Positions 51,693 to 64,000 of a stretch of DNA of 64,000 bases are shown piece by piece. The DNA lies in NCBI RefSeq assembly GCF_000247695.1, contig NW_004624843.1, forward strand, positions 34,557 through 98,556, read 5' to 3'. A program made the position numbers and the translations under genes. How positions within the stretch are numbered: position 1 is the stretch's first letter; the number at the start of each line of letters is the position of its first letter. The notes beneath the pieces were generated by a model, which saw only the letters and a program-made list of their open reading frames with translations, ran no database searches and was not told the DNA's origin. The DNA comes from Heterocephalus glaber. Taxonomy: Eukaryota; Chordata; Mammalia; Rodentia; Bathyergidae.

Positions 51693-52739
51693 GCCCAGCC
51701 CCTATCCCTCTATCCCTGCTTTGTAGTTTTTATCTCACAGATTGGATAATAATGAGAAGGAATCTCCCTAATGGGTCAACTTCCCCTAAGGCATGTTGCA
51801 AGCGGGATTAACTCATTTTGGATCCATCTTTATGCTGGTGACCCCGTCATGCCAAATCCCGCATCCACCCTCTCCTGTGACTGGTTCCCCTAAGGCCTTC
51901 TCTATGTGTTGGTCCACTACTCCACATTTGTTCTGTGTTCATGCTTTACTACTCTCTCAACCTGCTCTCGCCATACCACTAATTCAAACTTGGTTCCCAT
52001 TTCATTGGCATCCTTCTGTCCCCACCCTGTGTTGTTTCTCAACATGGTTTGACTGAACCACTGTGCTTCCTAAAACCTCTAATACCTTCCTAAAACCTCC
52101 TAGAACCTTCCTGAATACCAAGGAATTTCATACATGGCCCTCACTAGCTTTCTTCTTACTACTTGGTCTCTCAGTTTCCTTTGAGAAGTTCCTTGTTGTC
52201 CTGGATTATTAAGCCATGATGTCTCCAGACCCTATCCTGATCTCTTCTAGCTTCTCCTTCAAATCTTTGTTGAACAAATAAGTCACAGGTTGCAGATATT
52301 CTCCAGATGTCTGGCTGAATCTCCCACCTACAGCTCCATGTAGATATCACAGCCTTCAAACTCTTCACACCTACAGTGACTCAGCTAGGCTTCCCCCATG
52401 TTTTATATCTTGAAACCCGAGTTAAAAAGCCCCATCAGTTTCTGCTCCTTACCTCAATCCTGTCATCTCCTCAGTGATCAAGTCTTAGACACTTCTGCTC
52501 CTCTCAAGGCCAAAATCTCCCTATTCGGTTTCACTCTGCCCTTGCAGGCCATCACATTTCCACCTGGACAATTGCACAGGTACCTGACAGGTTCCTTTCC
52601 TGCAGCTTCACCTTCCCAAGTTCATCTTCCCTATGACTTCCACGGAGCACTGCCACGTGTGCTCCCAGTCAGCACTGTGCTTTTCCTGATTTCCTGTGAT
52701 CATGGCACTAACCATTCACCTGAAAAACATGAGCTCATT

Positions 52740-53130
52740 TGCATGACTTTAATCACCTAACACTTGTCTGTCCACCTCCCTCATCATTCATGGTTCTCAT
52801 GGCAGACTCAGAGGACCCAGTTTTATCTAAACAAGCCAAGCTTTTTCCTGCCTCTACACCTTCACAGAATAAAGTCCCTCTTTCTGAAACAGTCTCTACT
52901 CTTCCTCCAAGGTCCCAGGTCAGCTGCCACCTTCTCTGTGCGTATTATAATGTATATAAGCACGTTTTAATGGTTTAATAATACTTTGGGTATAACATTC
53001 TATCTGCCACTACATTTTATTTTAAATATGGGGCTACTCATTCTGTATCTTAATGAGTATCCCATAAATACATGGATCTTGTTCTTTTGTCTTTGAATCT
53101 TCAATGCCTACCACAGAGTAGAGTTTAGTA
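52740..53130 (+). repeat. L2 LINE 3' end remnant
   Basis: C/T-rich exhortation-like tract (ctctactcttcctccaagg, tcagctgccaccttctctg), then atggatcttgttcttttgtc and caatgcctaccacagagtag resemble the L2 3' end. The C/T-rich sequence from 51780 may be a more diverged upstream part. Confidence 0.5.
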
Positions 53131-53134
53131 GGTA

Positions 53135-56110
53135 AAGCAGAATGAGTACATCTTGGATACTAGGTGATTTCACAAGTAAGTCTTCCAGGAAATGGATTGC
53201 TATGAAGAGTAACGCATTTCCAGGTGTCTTTAGAAAGTCCAGGCATTTAGAGAGGACAGAGGAAAGGCATGGTGATTTATAATCCTTGGAGAGCAAGTGC
53301 AGAATCCCTCCATCAATCTGTTCAGTCTCAGGTCTGTTTACAATGTAGTAACCAATCTGAAAGATTAAAAGGCTGAGATTGCTTGGCTTGCTCTTAGCTT
53401 TGTAAACCTTGTATTTCTCCTGTTGTCCTGAAGTTCCAAATCTTGATGGTACACAAATTAATTGTGGATGGCAGCAAAGGATATTGCTGGTGATCTATAA
53501 TGTGTTATTGACACTGTGTATCTTTGGATTTATCTGTGATATAAATCAAAGCTTATTTGACTTGAGCCATTCATATATAAGTTTCTGAAGTAAGAGGTAA
53601 AATGGAGCTGGTGTTTAATTCCCTTAAATTATTTCCAGATGTTAATTTTAATTTGTCCTATGCTTATATATTTCAGGGTTTCACTAAGCCATTTCAATGA
53701 CATTCTTAGAGGCAAGGTTTATTCTTCCAGGTTAAGTATGCTTTCCCATTCTGAAGGTATCCAGCTCAAGCAATTCTTCATTTTGCCTTAGAGGAGAAAG
53801 TGTAAAGCCATTTTTAAGGCTCAGTGGCTGCACACATGCATAAATCTTGCTTTTAATTGACCTCAATGGAACATCCAGTCTTTGTAGAATGAGTGCTTTG
53901 ATTTTATGGCCCAATGTCTGTACTGAGAGTTTTTATAATATGAATTGCTTTCTGTGATTTTTCTTGTTAGGTAGAAGGGCAGTGATTTAAAACTAGATCT
54001 TATTTATTTATTTTTTTGCTATTAATATGGATTCAATTAAGTTGGCTACATGGAGTGGAATGTGGAAACACAACACCCTTTGGAAACCCCTGCTTTCTGA
54101 CAACTTCATGTAACCAGAGTAGCTGAAAACTAATAATTTTTTAAAAAGTAAAACCTTAGGGAATCCAAACTCCTTCTTTTTGCATTAAGTGAATTCAGTG
54201 CCTTTATTTAGTTGCTATTTTTCTTTGCTGAGTATAAAGTTATTTCCAGGTCTCTAACTTCTTAGTGTATTACAGATAATTAATAAGCCTGAGAAAAAGA
54301 ATGGAAAGACTGCTATTTACTGTAACACACACAATAAAAGAAGTTTAATGATTTATACACTTAGCATCAAGACAAATACTTCCATCCACTCATGGTGCCT
54401 CAGTTATGATTCTCCTGTATTTATTTCTGTGTTCATAGTGGTACACCTGAGGATGTTATTAGTCAGAGAATATTTATTGAGTATCTACCATGTACCATGC
54501 ACTATGTTGGGAAATGGAGAGAAATTATCCTCCCCTGTAAGTCATTACAACTCAGCCAGGGCTATGGACAGTGGAACCCATAGTCATAATGAAATGGCCT
54601 AATGCTTGGGGAGGGGGTGTTCAAGGTACTCTGTGAGCTTAGATCGAAGGCACCTATTTCAAACTAGAAGACAGACATGGCTTCTCAGAGGAAGTGTCTA
54701 AGGCTGTTGAACAGTGTCTAAGATTGAAGTGTTTAAGAAGTGAAGTTGAACTGTCTAAGACCATTGTTCAACAGTCTAAGACTGTTGAAAATAAAGATGC
54801 AGTAAATTTTAGAAATATTTCTTTTAAAGATACTTAAAATGAAAAAATGGATTGCTACTGAATGTGAATACCCTTATATTTCTAGAAAATGTGGCTAACC
54901 AAGCTAAGTTATATCCTTGTATTTCCAAATAAGCAAAGGTCTGCTCTCCCCAAATAATCTGTATTGGAGAGTTCAGACATTTATTTTATCTTACATATTC
55001 TCCCATCTCTATAATGTAAAAGTGCTGGGCTATCTTTAAAAGAAAGTTAAGAGCATACAAAGATGGAAATCAATCAGAGGTACTTTTGTGCCATAAAAAG
55101 ACCCTGATTCTGCATGCTGGATACCAAGAAAAATAAAAATTAGCCCTTGCCAGTGTGTATAGATGGAAGAATGAGAAATCCCAAGCAAGGCAAAGATATC
55201 CAGAAGGAAATTTTAAGTCAAGAAAACAAAAATGATGTTACACTGATATTTGAGTTAAGACATTGTATCAGTCTAGGCCCAATCAGGAGAGAGAATCCCT
55301 ATAGTAACTTGAACAGGGAAAGTTTACTGGTTAATCATAAACTTGTAAACTTAAAGCAAGTTGCAAGAAATGCAGGAATACAATATAAGGCAAAATAGAC
55401 CGGCCCCCAGCCCAAGGCTGAGTGAGGTCCAAACATTATGGTGCAGGCACAGGTGTAAATCAATGGATGGCAAAGACATTGCTGGGGAATTATGAAGGAA
55501 AAACTTGCTTGAAACCCACCTTCTTTGAAGTTGGGGAAAATTATTTCCAGCACTCTCTTACCAAAGATATTCCACTACAGGAGTACTTAGGATCAGCCGG
55601 AAGCTAAGGTTTAGGAGTATTGAGGAGCTAAATGCAGAGCATCTCTATGCTCTGAAAGAGCTGGAAATCGGAAAGCCACCTGCGCCACAGGAAGTTAGCT
55701 CCCAGACACTGCAACCAGGAAGCAAAGCCTTGCACTGCTTCAGTTCTCTACAGCACCCTCTAGCGATGAAGTTTAGTATTGGGCCCGTCAGCCGGGAGAA
55801 AATACCTGAAGGGTCTGTGTTCCTGGGGACAGTAGGAAAAGGAGATGGGTTTGGAACCTGGAAGCAATGGATTGATCACTGGTACAGTTCAAGGTTAGGA
55901 GGTAACAGGTGAATATCATGAGGTAGAGGGCTCCAAGTGGAGAAGCAGTTGCTGCAAAAGCCCCAAGGCAGGAGAGTTGAAGGCTAGTGTTGGAAGAATG
56001 TTTTAGATGAACTGGAGAACGTCAAGAAGTGAGATCACAGAGAACAAAGATAATATGATCTCTGGAGCCTTACTTACATGCCATCTTGGGGCCTTAGGAT
56101 TTCCTCCCTG
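53135..56110. other. Intronic sequence with a possible LTR-like block
   Basis: 53.1-55.2 kb is AT-rich and mostly unrecognised. 55247-55990 (gtatcagtctaggcccaatc, acagggaaagtttactggtt, then GC-richer sequence) reads like an old LTR but I cannot name it. Confidence 0.35.
54445..54545 (+). repeat. L2-like fragment
   Basis: agaatatttattgagtatct followed by accatgtaccatgcactatg is the typical L2/MIR-type phrase. Confidence 0.55.
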
Positions 56111-56128
56111 GGAGACAAGGTGAGGTGT

Positions 56129-56229
56129 GTTTTTTGTTTTTTGTTTTTTGTTTTTTGTACTGGGGATCGAACTTGGGACCTTAGGCCTGCAAGACAGGCA
56201 GCGGAACCACTGAACTAAATCCCCAGCCC
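56129..56229 (-). mobile_element. ID-like SINE, reverse strand, tail expanded to (TTTTTTG)n
   Basis: gtactggggatcgaacttgg through gaactaaatccccagccc. The tail is four units of gtttttt. acaaggtg occurs on both sides (56115-56122, 56233-56240). Confidence 0.9.
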
Positions 56230-57130
56230 AGAACAAGGTGTTTTTTGTAGAAGGGTGGCGTAATCTAGCTGCAAAGAAACACTGTGGTGCCCAGGAGGAT
56301 AGACTGATAAAGGTCAGATAGAGTCAGGGACGCCAGTCAGAGACTACAGAGAATGTGCTTAGATCAAGCTAAGAGCCATGGCATTGCAGATAGTGAGAAA
56401 AGTGCTACTTTCTCTGTTGAGGCAGCTATTCCTGTTCCCACCTTCATCGCTTCCTTACTGGAGCCAGATATAGGTTCAGATACTCATATGGATATAGGCA
56501 CAGATATCTGTACAAAAATCTTTAGGATATAAAAATGTCCTATCTGTAAAACCTTTTCTAAGGAAAGGATGCTAGCGCTCTCTCTAGATTAAGACTCGCT
56601 ACGTGTTTACTGTTGATTACATCTACATTCTTTTCTTGCAATCCAAAGGATTGTAAGCTACCAATGAGCTTCAGTAAGAGATCTACAGACGCTTAAATTA
56701 TACACATAACAGCCAAAGCTGTTACTTCAAATAAATAAATACCAAAGGTTGTATTTAACTTTCATGTTCCCCAGATACAAATCTAGTTTAGAACTTGTCT
56801 GAGATAAAGACCCTCCTCTTTTTTCAGCCCAGAGCCCTCCCCCTCTGCCTCTGCCAACTGACAAAGGTTTCCTCTCCTTGCTCAGCACCGGCTCCAGCAC
56901 ATAACATGGAGCTCCATGTTCTGAACCTGTGCTCTTTTCACAGCCCTGAAAGCACATGTTGTGGCATTGCGTGTATTGAAGTGCAGCCCTGCTTCCCTCT
57001 GGCCTCACATCTTTTATATTTGTGCCTCAACAGTTCCTGGAATGAAGATTTATTCATATCCTCCCAAGGTAGTATTAAGCATTATTTAAATATTACTGTG
57101 AATGTTTCAAACATTCATGAGTTGTTTTAG

Positions 57131-57228
57131 TAGGGTACAGTGTTGCATGCCTCTAATCCTAGCCACTTGAGAGGCTGAGGCAAGAGGGTCTCAACTTTGA
57201 GGTTGCCCTGAGCAGCATTACAAAAATT
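57131..57228 (+). repeat. 7SL-derived (B1-like) SINE, old
   Basis: tagggtacagtgttgcatgc, ctctaatcctagccacttga and gaggctgaggcaagagg match a 7SL-derived monomer, ending in A-rich sequence. Confidence 0.65.
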
Positions 57229-57229
57229 G

Positions 57230-59475
57230 AAAAATCAAAAAAATCCATAGTGTTTCATCAGTGTTGATATTGCAGGTTTTTCTGTTTGACCATTTTCTCC
57301 ATTAGGGTGTGTATTTTCAGAAATCTTACTTCTCTTGGTGTCGCTACTTCACTCCCTGAAGCATGCTGTATTAAATCAATATATAAATGGAAGGTGGGCT
57401 TTAGTTATTTGGAAATACACTTGCACAGAGTAACATTGAATCTAGCATTTAGATATATGTCATCTAATAATATTAAATCTAGTATTTAGAGATGTTATCT
57501 AATAATAGGTAATTCTTACAAATAATTGTTTTTGTAGTATATATTAGCTTAGGTCTGTTACCAGTACTGCTTGACTCCACTAGGGTATTTATTAAACTAG
57601 AGAAAAATTCTTTGCAATATTCAGTATCACTTGTGGCGTTTTCTACTCCTACTGTCAGTTACAACAGAAGCCACATTATATTAATATTTTCTTACTATGA
57701 AAGAATTATTTTCTCTTAGCTCTTAATCTTCCAAAGACCATTACACTACAGAGCCCAAGCTCTTTCTGAACCTTTACCTTGCAGCACTTCCTGGGTGAAC
57801 CTGACACATGAAGTATGCTTCTACTTTTATTAATACTCAAGTTGTCACTAAATGTAACTGATTAAAATAAAAATGTCTGCATGTGAAGCAATACACCCCA
57901 CTATTACATGCAGCACTCGTGTGTCTCGGAAATAGGAAGTTACTAGGAATGCCAAGTTTCCTAAAACTCTCCAGCTATACTAGGTGGGAACAAAACAAAA
58001 ATATAGGTAGAAGTAGATGAGGTGGGTTTTAACACCATATTCTGTATCAACATGGAGATGAAAATAACATGAAGATATAGGGAAGGGAATAAACCAGTGC
58101 TACAACAAAAAATCAACAACTTGACAAAAAAAGGTTCCACACTGGGAAATGCTTCTGGAAACATTTATTTCAAATCTGAGAACTCTCTACCCTACAGGAT
58201 AATTGTGGGGTAAGTTGATTATTTATCTTCAAGTAATAATCTGAAAGAGGTAATTAATAGGTAATAAAATGAGAGAAAAATTTCTCAGAAATTGACTATT
58301 TCACATTGCTTTCTTCACTTCCAAGAATGGTACTAAAATCCCACCTGCTTGTTTATAACCATGTTTTATCTTGTCTCTGCTAGAATAGTTTTTGAGTTTC
58401 ATTGTAATTATCTTTCTACAAATCTATTTTTAATCCTAAACAGTGGACTCTTGTAGGACAAGACTCACATTACTCTAACATAGTGTTTGTCACTAATTTG
58501 GTGCTCAATTGGATTTTTTTAAAGAATAAATGATAGAATCAAGCATGGCTCCTATGATTCCAGATTGAGCAAATGAATACATGCAATACAGTATGGTGTT
58601 ACTTTCAATATGGGAAAGAATAGTAAAGAACTAGTTTCACGTTGCTATGATTGAGAAACTCGTGAAATATTTAAGTAAAGGTGGAAAGTAACCAATTGGA
58701 AATAGTGCTCAGGAAGACTAGGGTAGAGACATGGATTTGGTTGTCCTCAGAATAAAGATGACATGTACCTATTGAATCAGGTAAAGTCATCTTGGAAGAG
58801 AATGCAGACGTTCAGAGGATTTACAAATAGTCCATGTGGAACACAGTTGCATTTAAATCCAAGAAAAAGGGTCACAAAAGAAAAGAGAAACACAACCACT
58901 AAGTTGGGAGGGAGACACGAAGTACTTTTAGAAACCAGGTGGTAAGAAGATATTAACATATGATTGATAGTAACCAAGCATTGAGACCTTAATAAAATTG
59001 AAGACAGAGATGAATCTATTGGAAGCCATTCAGGATGAGAGCAAAATTAAGTTAGGGAGCATGTACTGAAGAAGACAAATTGGAAGGAAGCTTAAGAGAA
59101 AATGGACTGTGAGGAAGTAGAGGGGAGGCAATCACAAGTTTTTGAGAAGGTCGCCTAAAAGCAGAAGCCAAGAGATAGAGTGGTAGCTAGAAGGAGATGA
59201 AGGATCTGGTAGCATGTGTCTGTATGTTCTTGTGTGAATTAAGAATGGAATGAAAACATCTTAGAATGGTGACAAGAAAGATGCAGAAGACAGGCAAAGA
59301 CTGGGGAAGGCAAAAGAGGATACAACCAAATGAGAAGTGTCCCTGACAAGTCAATAAAGGGTAAGAAATAAAGTCCATCACAGTCTTCAATAGGTGCATT
59401 CCTCCTTACTCCAAGAAGAGAAAAGGAGGAGTTACGTGTAAATTCCCGTTTGTCTCTCAATTTGGTGGCGATAAT
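57230..59475. other. Intronic AT-rich sequence
   Basis: No repeat or gene recognised apart from ordinary A/T-rich runs. Confidence 0.45.
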
Positions 59476-59479
59476 ATGA

Positions 59480-59940
59480 GCAAATTTCTCTGTAATGATG
59501 TTCCAGTTATATACTACCCCATATCTTTGTGGTTTAATGATGACTGTTTCTCATTATTCTGGGGTTTAACTGGGCTCAGCTGGGCAAGTCTGTTGTATGT
59601 GTTGCAGCTGAAGTTTCTCAGGCTATCATAATCAGCTGGAAATTTGGGTGGAAGATGGCCTTTCAAGCTCTGGCATCTCTCATGTGGCCTTGTAGATTCT
59701 GTAATCTGTCTTCACAGCGTGGCAGCTGTCTTCCAAGAACAAGCACTTCCAAGAGGACACAACTGATATACAAGTGCTTATCACTCTGTTTGCATTACTC
59801 TCGCTAATGTCCCATGGACCAAGCAGCTCCCCTGATGAAAGCCAGAGTCAATGTGGAAGAAACTATGCAAGGGCATTCATAGCAGCAACAAAGTTCACTG
59901 GGGCCCATGAAAGTAATTATCACAGGTTGCTTTCATTTTC
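59480..59940. repeat. Old interspersed repeat, family uncertain
   Basis: Contains ggtttaactgggctcagctg, ctctcatgtggcc and cttccaagaacaagcacttcc, phrases found in an ancient mammal-wide repeat class. I cannot name the family. A related-looking piece lies at 49985-50215. Confidence 0.45.
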
Positions 59941-60696
59941 TTAGTCAAAGCAGTATTAATTAGGAGTTAGGAAGTAAATACAGAAAATGAGACTCTCATG
60001 AGAAAATACAATAATATTTTGTGGTAGTGGTGCATGCTTGCTTGAGCTGTATTCATATATGTAACTGATAATAGCATCAATCCTCTATTACTGCAACTTT
60101 GTGTAATACTCTTCAGCCACTGTCCACTGCACACAGGAAGCAGAGAGACTGTTGAGATCATTTATGAATTCCTCCTTTGGGGAGAAAGAGCACAGACCAC
60201 AGAAAAGTGACAGTTTGTAATTTCAATACTTTGTGCTTATTTAGAGCTTCTTATTCTTCAACTCATCACACTAAATTTAGATGATTATTATATGCAAGCC
60301 AATATATCAAGGACTTGGAAGTTGATTTCAATAAGATAGTAACTCTCAGCCTCAATAATTTTAACACTCAAAGGATGTATAAAGTGATTCAAAACCTCCA
60401 TTTTATTATGTAAGCATTGGTTACTTTTTACTTTTCATTCATTTCTCAAAGAGTTTTGCCTCTTTTGCTCAATTTAGAAGAAGCGTATCGAAAGTTCCCT
60501 CAAATTTTCCTACTAATTGTTTATGTTGACCCATGTCCAGTTAAAGGGAAAAGAGAAAAGCAGGATACACTACATTTTCTATTAAGACACCCAATTTCAG
60601 ATGAGGAAGAATTTGGCATAGAAGGAAGGACTAGAAAGGCAAATGGAGGACACAGAGGTAATCAGGATGTAGTCAACAACAGAAATGGCACCATTC

Positions 60697-61025
60697 TGCT
60701 ATGGTCTGAAAGTCTGGGTTCCTGCTCCCCACATTTACCTGTTGAAATCATGACCCCCCCCAGTGTGATGATACTGAGGTGGTGTCTTTGAGAGGTGATC
60801 AGTTCAGGAGGCTGACAACCCCAAAGAGAGGATTCTCTGTGGCCTCCATCAGATGACACAAAGAGAAGCAAGAAGTCTGCAGACCAGGAAGAGTATCCTT
60901 ACCAGGACTTACCATGTTAGGACTCTGATCTTAGACCTTCAACCTCCAGACTTGTGAGAAACAAGTTTCCATTGTTTCACAGTACCAATCTACAGCAGTT
61001 TGTTGTAGCAGCTGGAACTGAGGCA
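60697..61025 (+). repeat. MaLR (MLT1-like) LTR
   Basis: Opens tgctatggtctgaaagtctg, continues with tgttgaaatcatgaccccc, then cagacttgtgagaaacaagt, and closes gtagcagctggaactgaggca, in the order expected of an MLT1 LTR on the plus strand. Confidence 0.7.
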
Positions 61026-61692
61026 GTCTTTGCAGGCAAATAAAAGAGATTATGGAACACCTGAAGCTTAGAGCAAGGGCCCTATCATCCAGAAGTGAGG
61101 AGCTCTGAGTTGGGGACATTGTCTGGTTGCTTCTGCTTTCTCTGAGGCAGAATAAAAATGATTTGATGATTGCTACAACTTGAAAGCTGGGGCCAAATGC
61201 CAGTCTTATGGTGATAAACAAGAAGCAAAATAGGAAGAAATGACCTCTCTCTTTCCCAGTGCGCGTTCTACTTTCCTCCAGTGCTTCCTATTAAAACAAT
61301 TTATCAAACAGCACCTGGCAAACATAACCTTCCTTTGCCAAGTCCCAACCCCAGATTCACAAGGCTGAACCCAGAAGGGTGGGATTGGAGCCAAGTGAGG
61401 AACCTGAGTGTCCAGCCAAGCTCCTTTTAATCATTGTCCTTACCATTAGTCTCTTCAGTGGCCTAGGAGGAGGAAGAAGAAGGTGAATGCAGCCACGTTC
61501 AATGTGACTTTACGTGTATTCATTACTGTACTGCCCATGTGTAATACACCAGCTTCTATGCAGGACTACATATGAGCTCTCTACTTTTCATGTGAATGAC
61601 CATGGTTCTAAAGGTCCCAATATCAAAAAGCACATATGCTTTCTACTTTCAGCTTATGATGAGGTAAAGAAGTGAATCACTATCTATCAAGG

Positions 61693-61794
61693 ATTTTTTT
61701 TTTTTTTTTGGTTTTTTTTGGTACCGGGGATCAAACTCAGGTCCTTGAGCTTGCACAGTAGGCAGTGAAACCACTGAGCTAAATCCTCAGCCCT
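61693..61794 (-). mobile_element. ID-like SINE, reverse strand, with target duplication
   Basis: T-rich tail, ggtaccggggatcaaactc, then gagctaaatcctcagccc. tctatcaagg is duplicated at 61683-61692 and 61795-61804. Confidence 0.92.
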
Positions 61795-61799
61795 TCTAT

Positions 61800-63400
61800 C
61801 AAGGTTTTCAAAAGAAAAGATCAAAGGAGTGATTTTTAAAAATAAAAATTTATAAAAAATCTATTTAGGCATTTAATTAAATCTATCACTTACTTTCATT
61901 ACAACCTTTGTATATCCCATATTCTACACTTTTCAGTGGCATTAAAAACAACAAGCTACATAATATTTATTCTAAAGTGGCTCAAATTTTTCTTGCTTGT
62001 TTCCAGCTATGGCCTTAATATAAACTATTTGTTTTATGGGAAAATTCGCTAATCCAAAAACGTCTATGAAAGCGTCATCAGAAACTATTTATCTTGATAA
62101 CAGCTAATGCACAGAGCATGGGAATTTTGAGCTGGATTTATGAAATAATCACGGCTTTCTAAACTCAGAATCATATAGAAGCTGCAAGCATTTTCCAGTT
62201 TTGCTTCACAATTTTTCATATTTATTATTTCCCATACAAAATATGCTAATACCTTTGGAGTGATTTCTAGAGAAAAATTTATAGTCCAAAATAATCTTAT
62301 GCAAGCTTTATTCTAGAAGGATTTATGTTTTGACCAGCCATTTGGAAGGAGGTATGAACAGCCAAAATAAATATAGGCTAGAGTGGGTGGGTAAAAACAA
62401 GCACTTTGTTTTTTACATTTTAAAAGTGTATTTTGTGCACCTGAGTTGGTATTTATTTTATTTCCTTATTCTTCCCACTTTCAAGTTTTATGTAGAAGAA
62501 GGATCAAATTCAAGCCAATCAATGAACAACTTTCTTTCCCTTTCCTGTATTGCTCTTTTCTAGATTTGTCATCACAGCCAAAAAGCCTATGTTGTTAAAA
62601 AATCTCTTAATTGTAGTCTCAGGTTAATACTAATGTACTTGATTTCTAGGGATCACTGAAACCTCCAGATTCATACTCTGTCCATCTAGTTATCCATGGG
62701 AATTGTCTAACAAAAGATGTGGTCCAGGTGCCAATGGATCTAAATCCTCTTTGTAGTTATAAAACAGATGAGGTTTGTGCTAATTTCATTGGGTGCAATA
62801 AGAACTTGGGCAAACTCAGAAAAATGAAGTGGAAGAATCTATTCCTCCCATATCAGGTATGGTATGATAGGAGAGTTAATATCTGATAACAAATTACATC
62901 TTCCTCCCCCAATCTTGAACAATCATAAATAGGACTGGGCATCAATAAGCTATCTCAAATGGTTGCACCAGAAATTGAGGGGCCTCTGAAGTGAGGGACA
63001 CATAGATTGCAGATAAGGGAAGTCTATATTGAAATATCAGTTATGGGAACCAACTTCCCATTTCCTACTCTTTAACATGATCTCACTTTATGTTTGATCT
63101 GTAATATGCAACAATATCAACTTTCTGCTATCCAATATTGTCTTGTTATTTCTATATTTTCAGCCAGTTTCTAGACTCCAGGAATCAGTCAATCTCCTTT
63201 CTGATTTTTTGTCAGTGCTGTTGTGTGCAGAAGGGTTGCTACTTGCATGTTTGCTTCTCTCCATCTGTCTTAATCATAGACACCTGTTTAAGATTTATGA
63301 AATCTTGCTGTTTCTTCAAAGATTTCTTTATGTTTGGCACATTGAATATTTTTTTTGCTTCATCCATCCATCCATCCATCTGACCTTCCATCCTTTCTTT
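61800..63400. other. Intronic AT-rich sequence, few repeats
   Basis: Repeat-poor; 62040-62330 has a dense mix of TAAT, ATGCTAAT and CATTTTCC motifs. No coding segment supported. Confidence 0.45.
63361..63381. repeat. (CATC)n microsatellite
   Basis: Five catc units following ttcatc. Confidence 0.9.
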
Positions 63401-63404
63401 CAAC

Positions 63405-63515
63405 ATTTGGTATATACCTTCCATATATAAAGCATTCTTTTGCAAATAGAGATACAGCATGAATAAGATAAGGACAATCTCCAATTACATGGAGCTTATA
63501 TTTTAGCAGAGAACA
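63405..63515 (+). repeat. L2-like fragment
   Basis: gagatacagcatgaataaga, then ccaattacatggagcttata and ttttagcag match the conserved L2 3' segment. Confidence 0.5.
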
Positions 63516-63524
63516 TAGGTGCAT

Positions 63525-63940
63525 GAAGTGTACATTAGTTAGTGATCTCTATAGGAGGAGATTCAATATAAACATATGTATTACTATACAAAAGATTTAT
63601 TAGGTGAGCGTACAGAATCAGAAGCAGGAATCCCAATGGCTATCTGCGGGAGCAGAGGCAGAAGAGTCTGAAATAGCTCTCTGTACACCTGTGAGCTTAA
63701 GGATCCTTTAGGAGTTGAAGGTGGAAGGCCTGGAAACTCACTGGCGAGTCGCCAGTGTGAGTCTGTGTCAGAATTGGAAGGCTGAAGGAAGTGGAGGCCA
63801 TTGCCTTCTCTGGGGTGGCCTTTGCCCTCTTAGTTAGCTGGCCTATATGTCAGTTGCCTACAGAGACCCAAAACCTTACTAGTCTGCTAGGCACTTCTTA
63901 CTGGGGTCAAGCTGACTTACCACAATTAATCATCACAAAC
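63525..63940. repeat. Possible LTR-like remnant at window end
   Basis: acaaaagatttattaggtga followed by GC-richer sequence and ending gtcaagctgacttaccac, LTR-like in style (compare 55247-55990). Family unknown. Confidence 0.3.
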
Positions 63941-64000
63941 TGAAATCTAAGTATGACCACACATAGGAATAATATCGTGAATACATTAGATAGGGAAGTA

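Noticed and set aside
60417..60791. 124-codon plus-strand frame
   Set aside because: Runs into an MLT1-like LTR at 60697; no motif recognised.

Overview
This is a 64 kb piece of a placental-mammal nuclear genome, almost certainly from a non-murine rodent. It is AT-rich, has essentially no long open reading frames, and is packed with interspersed repeats. The clearest lineage marker is a tRNA-derived, ID-like SINE. About ten copies carry the pattern ggccggggatttagctcag, then a tRNA B-box (gttcgatcc), then ggtacc and an A-rich tail. I do not assign a species.

Only one coding exon of a host gene is convincing: 42004-42302, plus strand. It has a good acceptor and donor and encodes 99 complete codons that I recognise as NYAP2 (neuronal tyrosine-phosphorylated PI3K adaptor 2; NYAP1 is the paralogue). 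NYAP2 has very long introns, which fits one exon in 64 kb. Positions 1-42003 and 42303-64000 are therefore read as intron, and no other NYAP2 exon was found.

Layout. 1-1,000: two LINE-1 3' ends, inverted relative to each other. 2.3-2.9 kb: old MIR copies. 5.5-5.9 kb: solo MaLR LTR. 6-12 kb: SINEs and microsatellites in AT-rich DNA. 13-17 kb: MER5-type hAT remnants. 21.8 kb: a 34-nt U2 snRNA retropseudogene. 23.1-24.2 kb: two short hAT MITEs. 29-31 kb: L2 and an LTR with an internal tandem repeat. 35.9-38.8 kb: a solo LTR next to a complete MaLR provirus (36537-38835) with an uninterrupted 371-codon internal frame. 40.6 kb: tandem duplication. 42.0 kb: the exon. 45.5 kb: an RFX-type X-box. 46-51 kb: three LINE-1 fragments and an MLT1-type LTR. 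52-64 kb: L2, more SINEs and LTR remnants.

The most interesting object is the provirus. Its two LTRs differ substantially, so it is old, yet its internal frame is open. Its 5' LTR keeps a TATA-like box and an AATAAA signal that are lost in the 3' LTR. It lies on the same strand as the NYAP2 exon and about 5.1 kb upstream (5' LTR end to exon start), so an LTR-initiated transcript could reach that exon. This is inference and needs RNA and comparative data. I found no prokaryotic-type system, CRISPR array or gene cluster.
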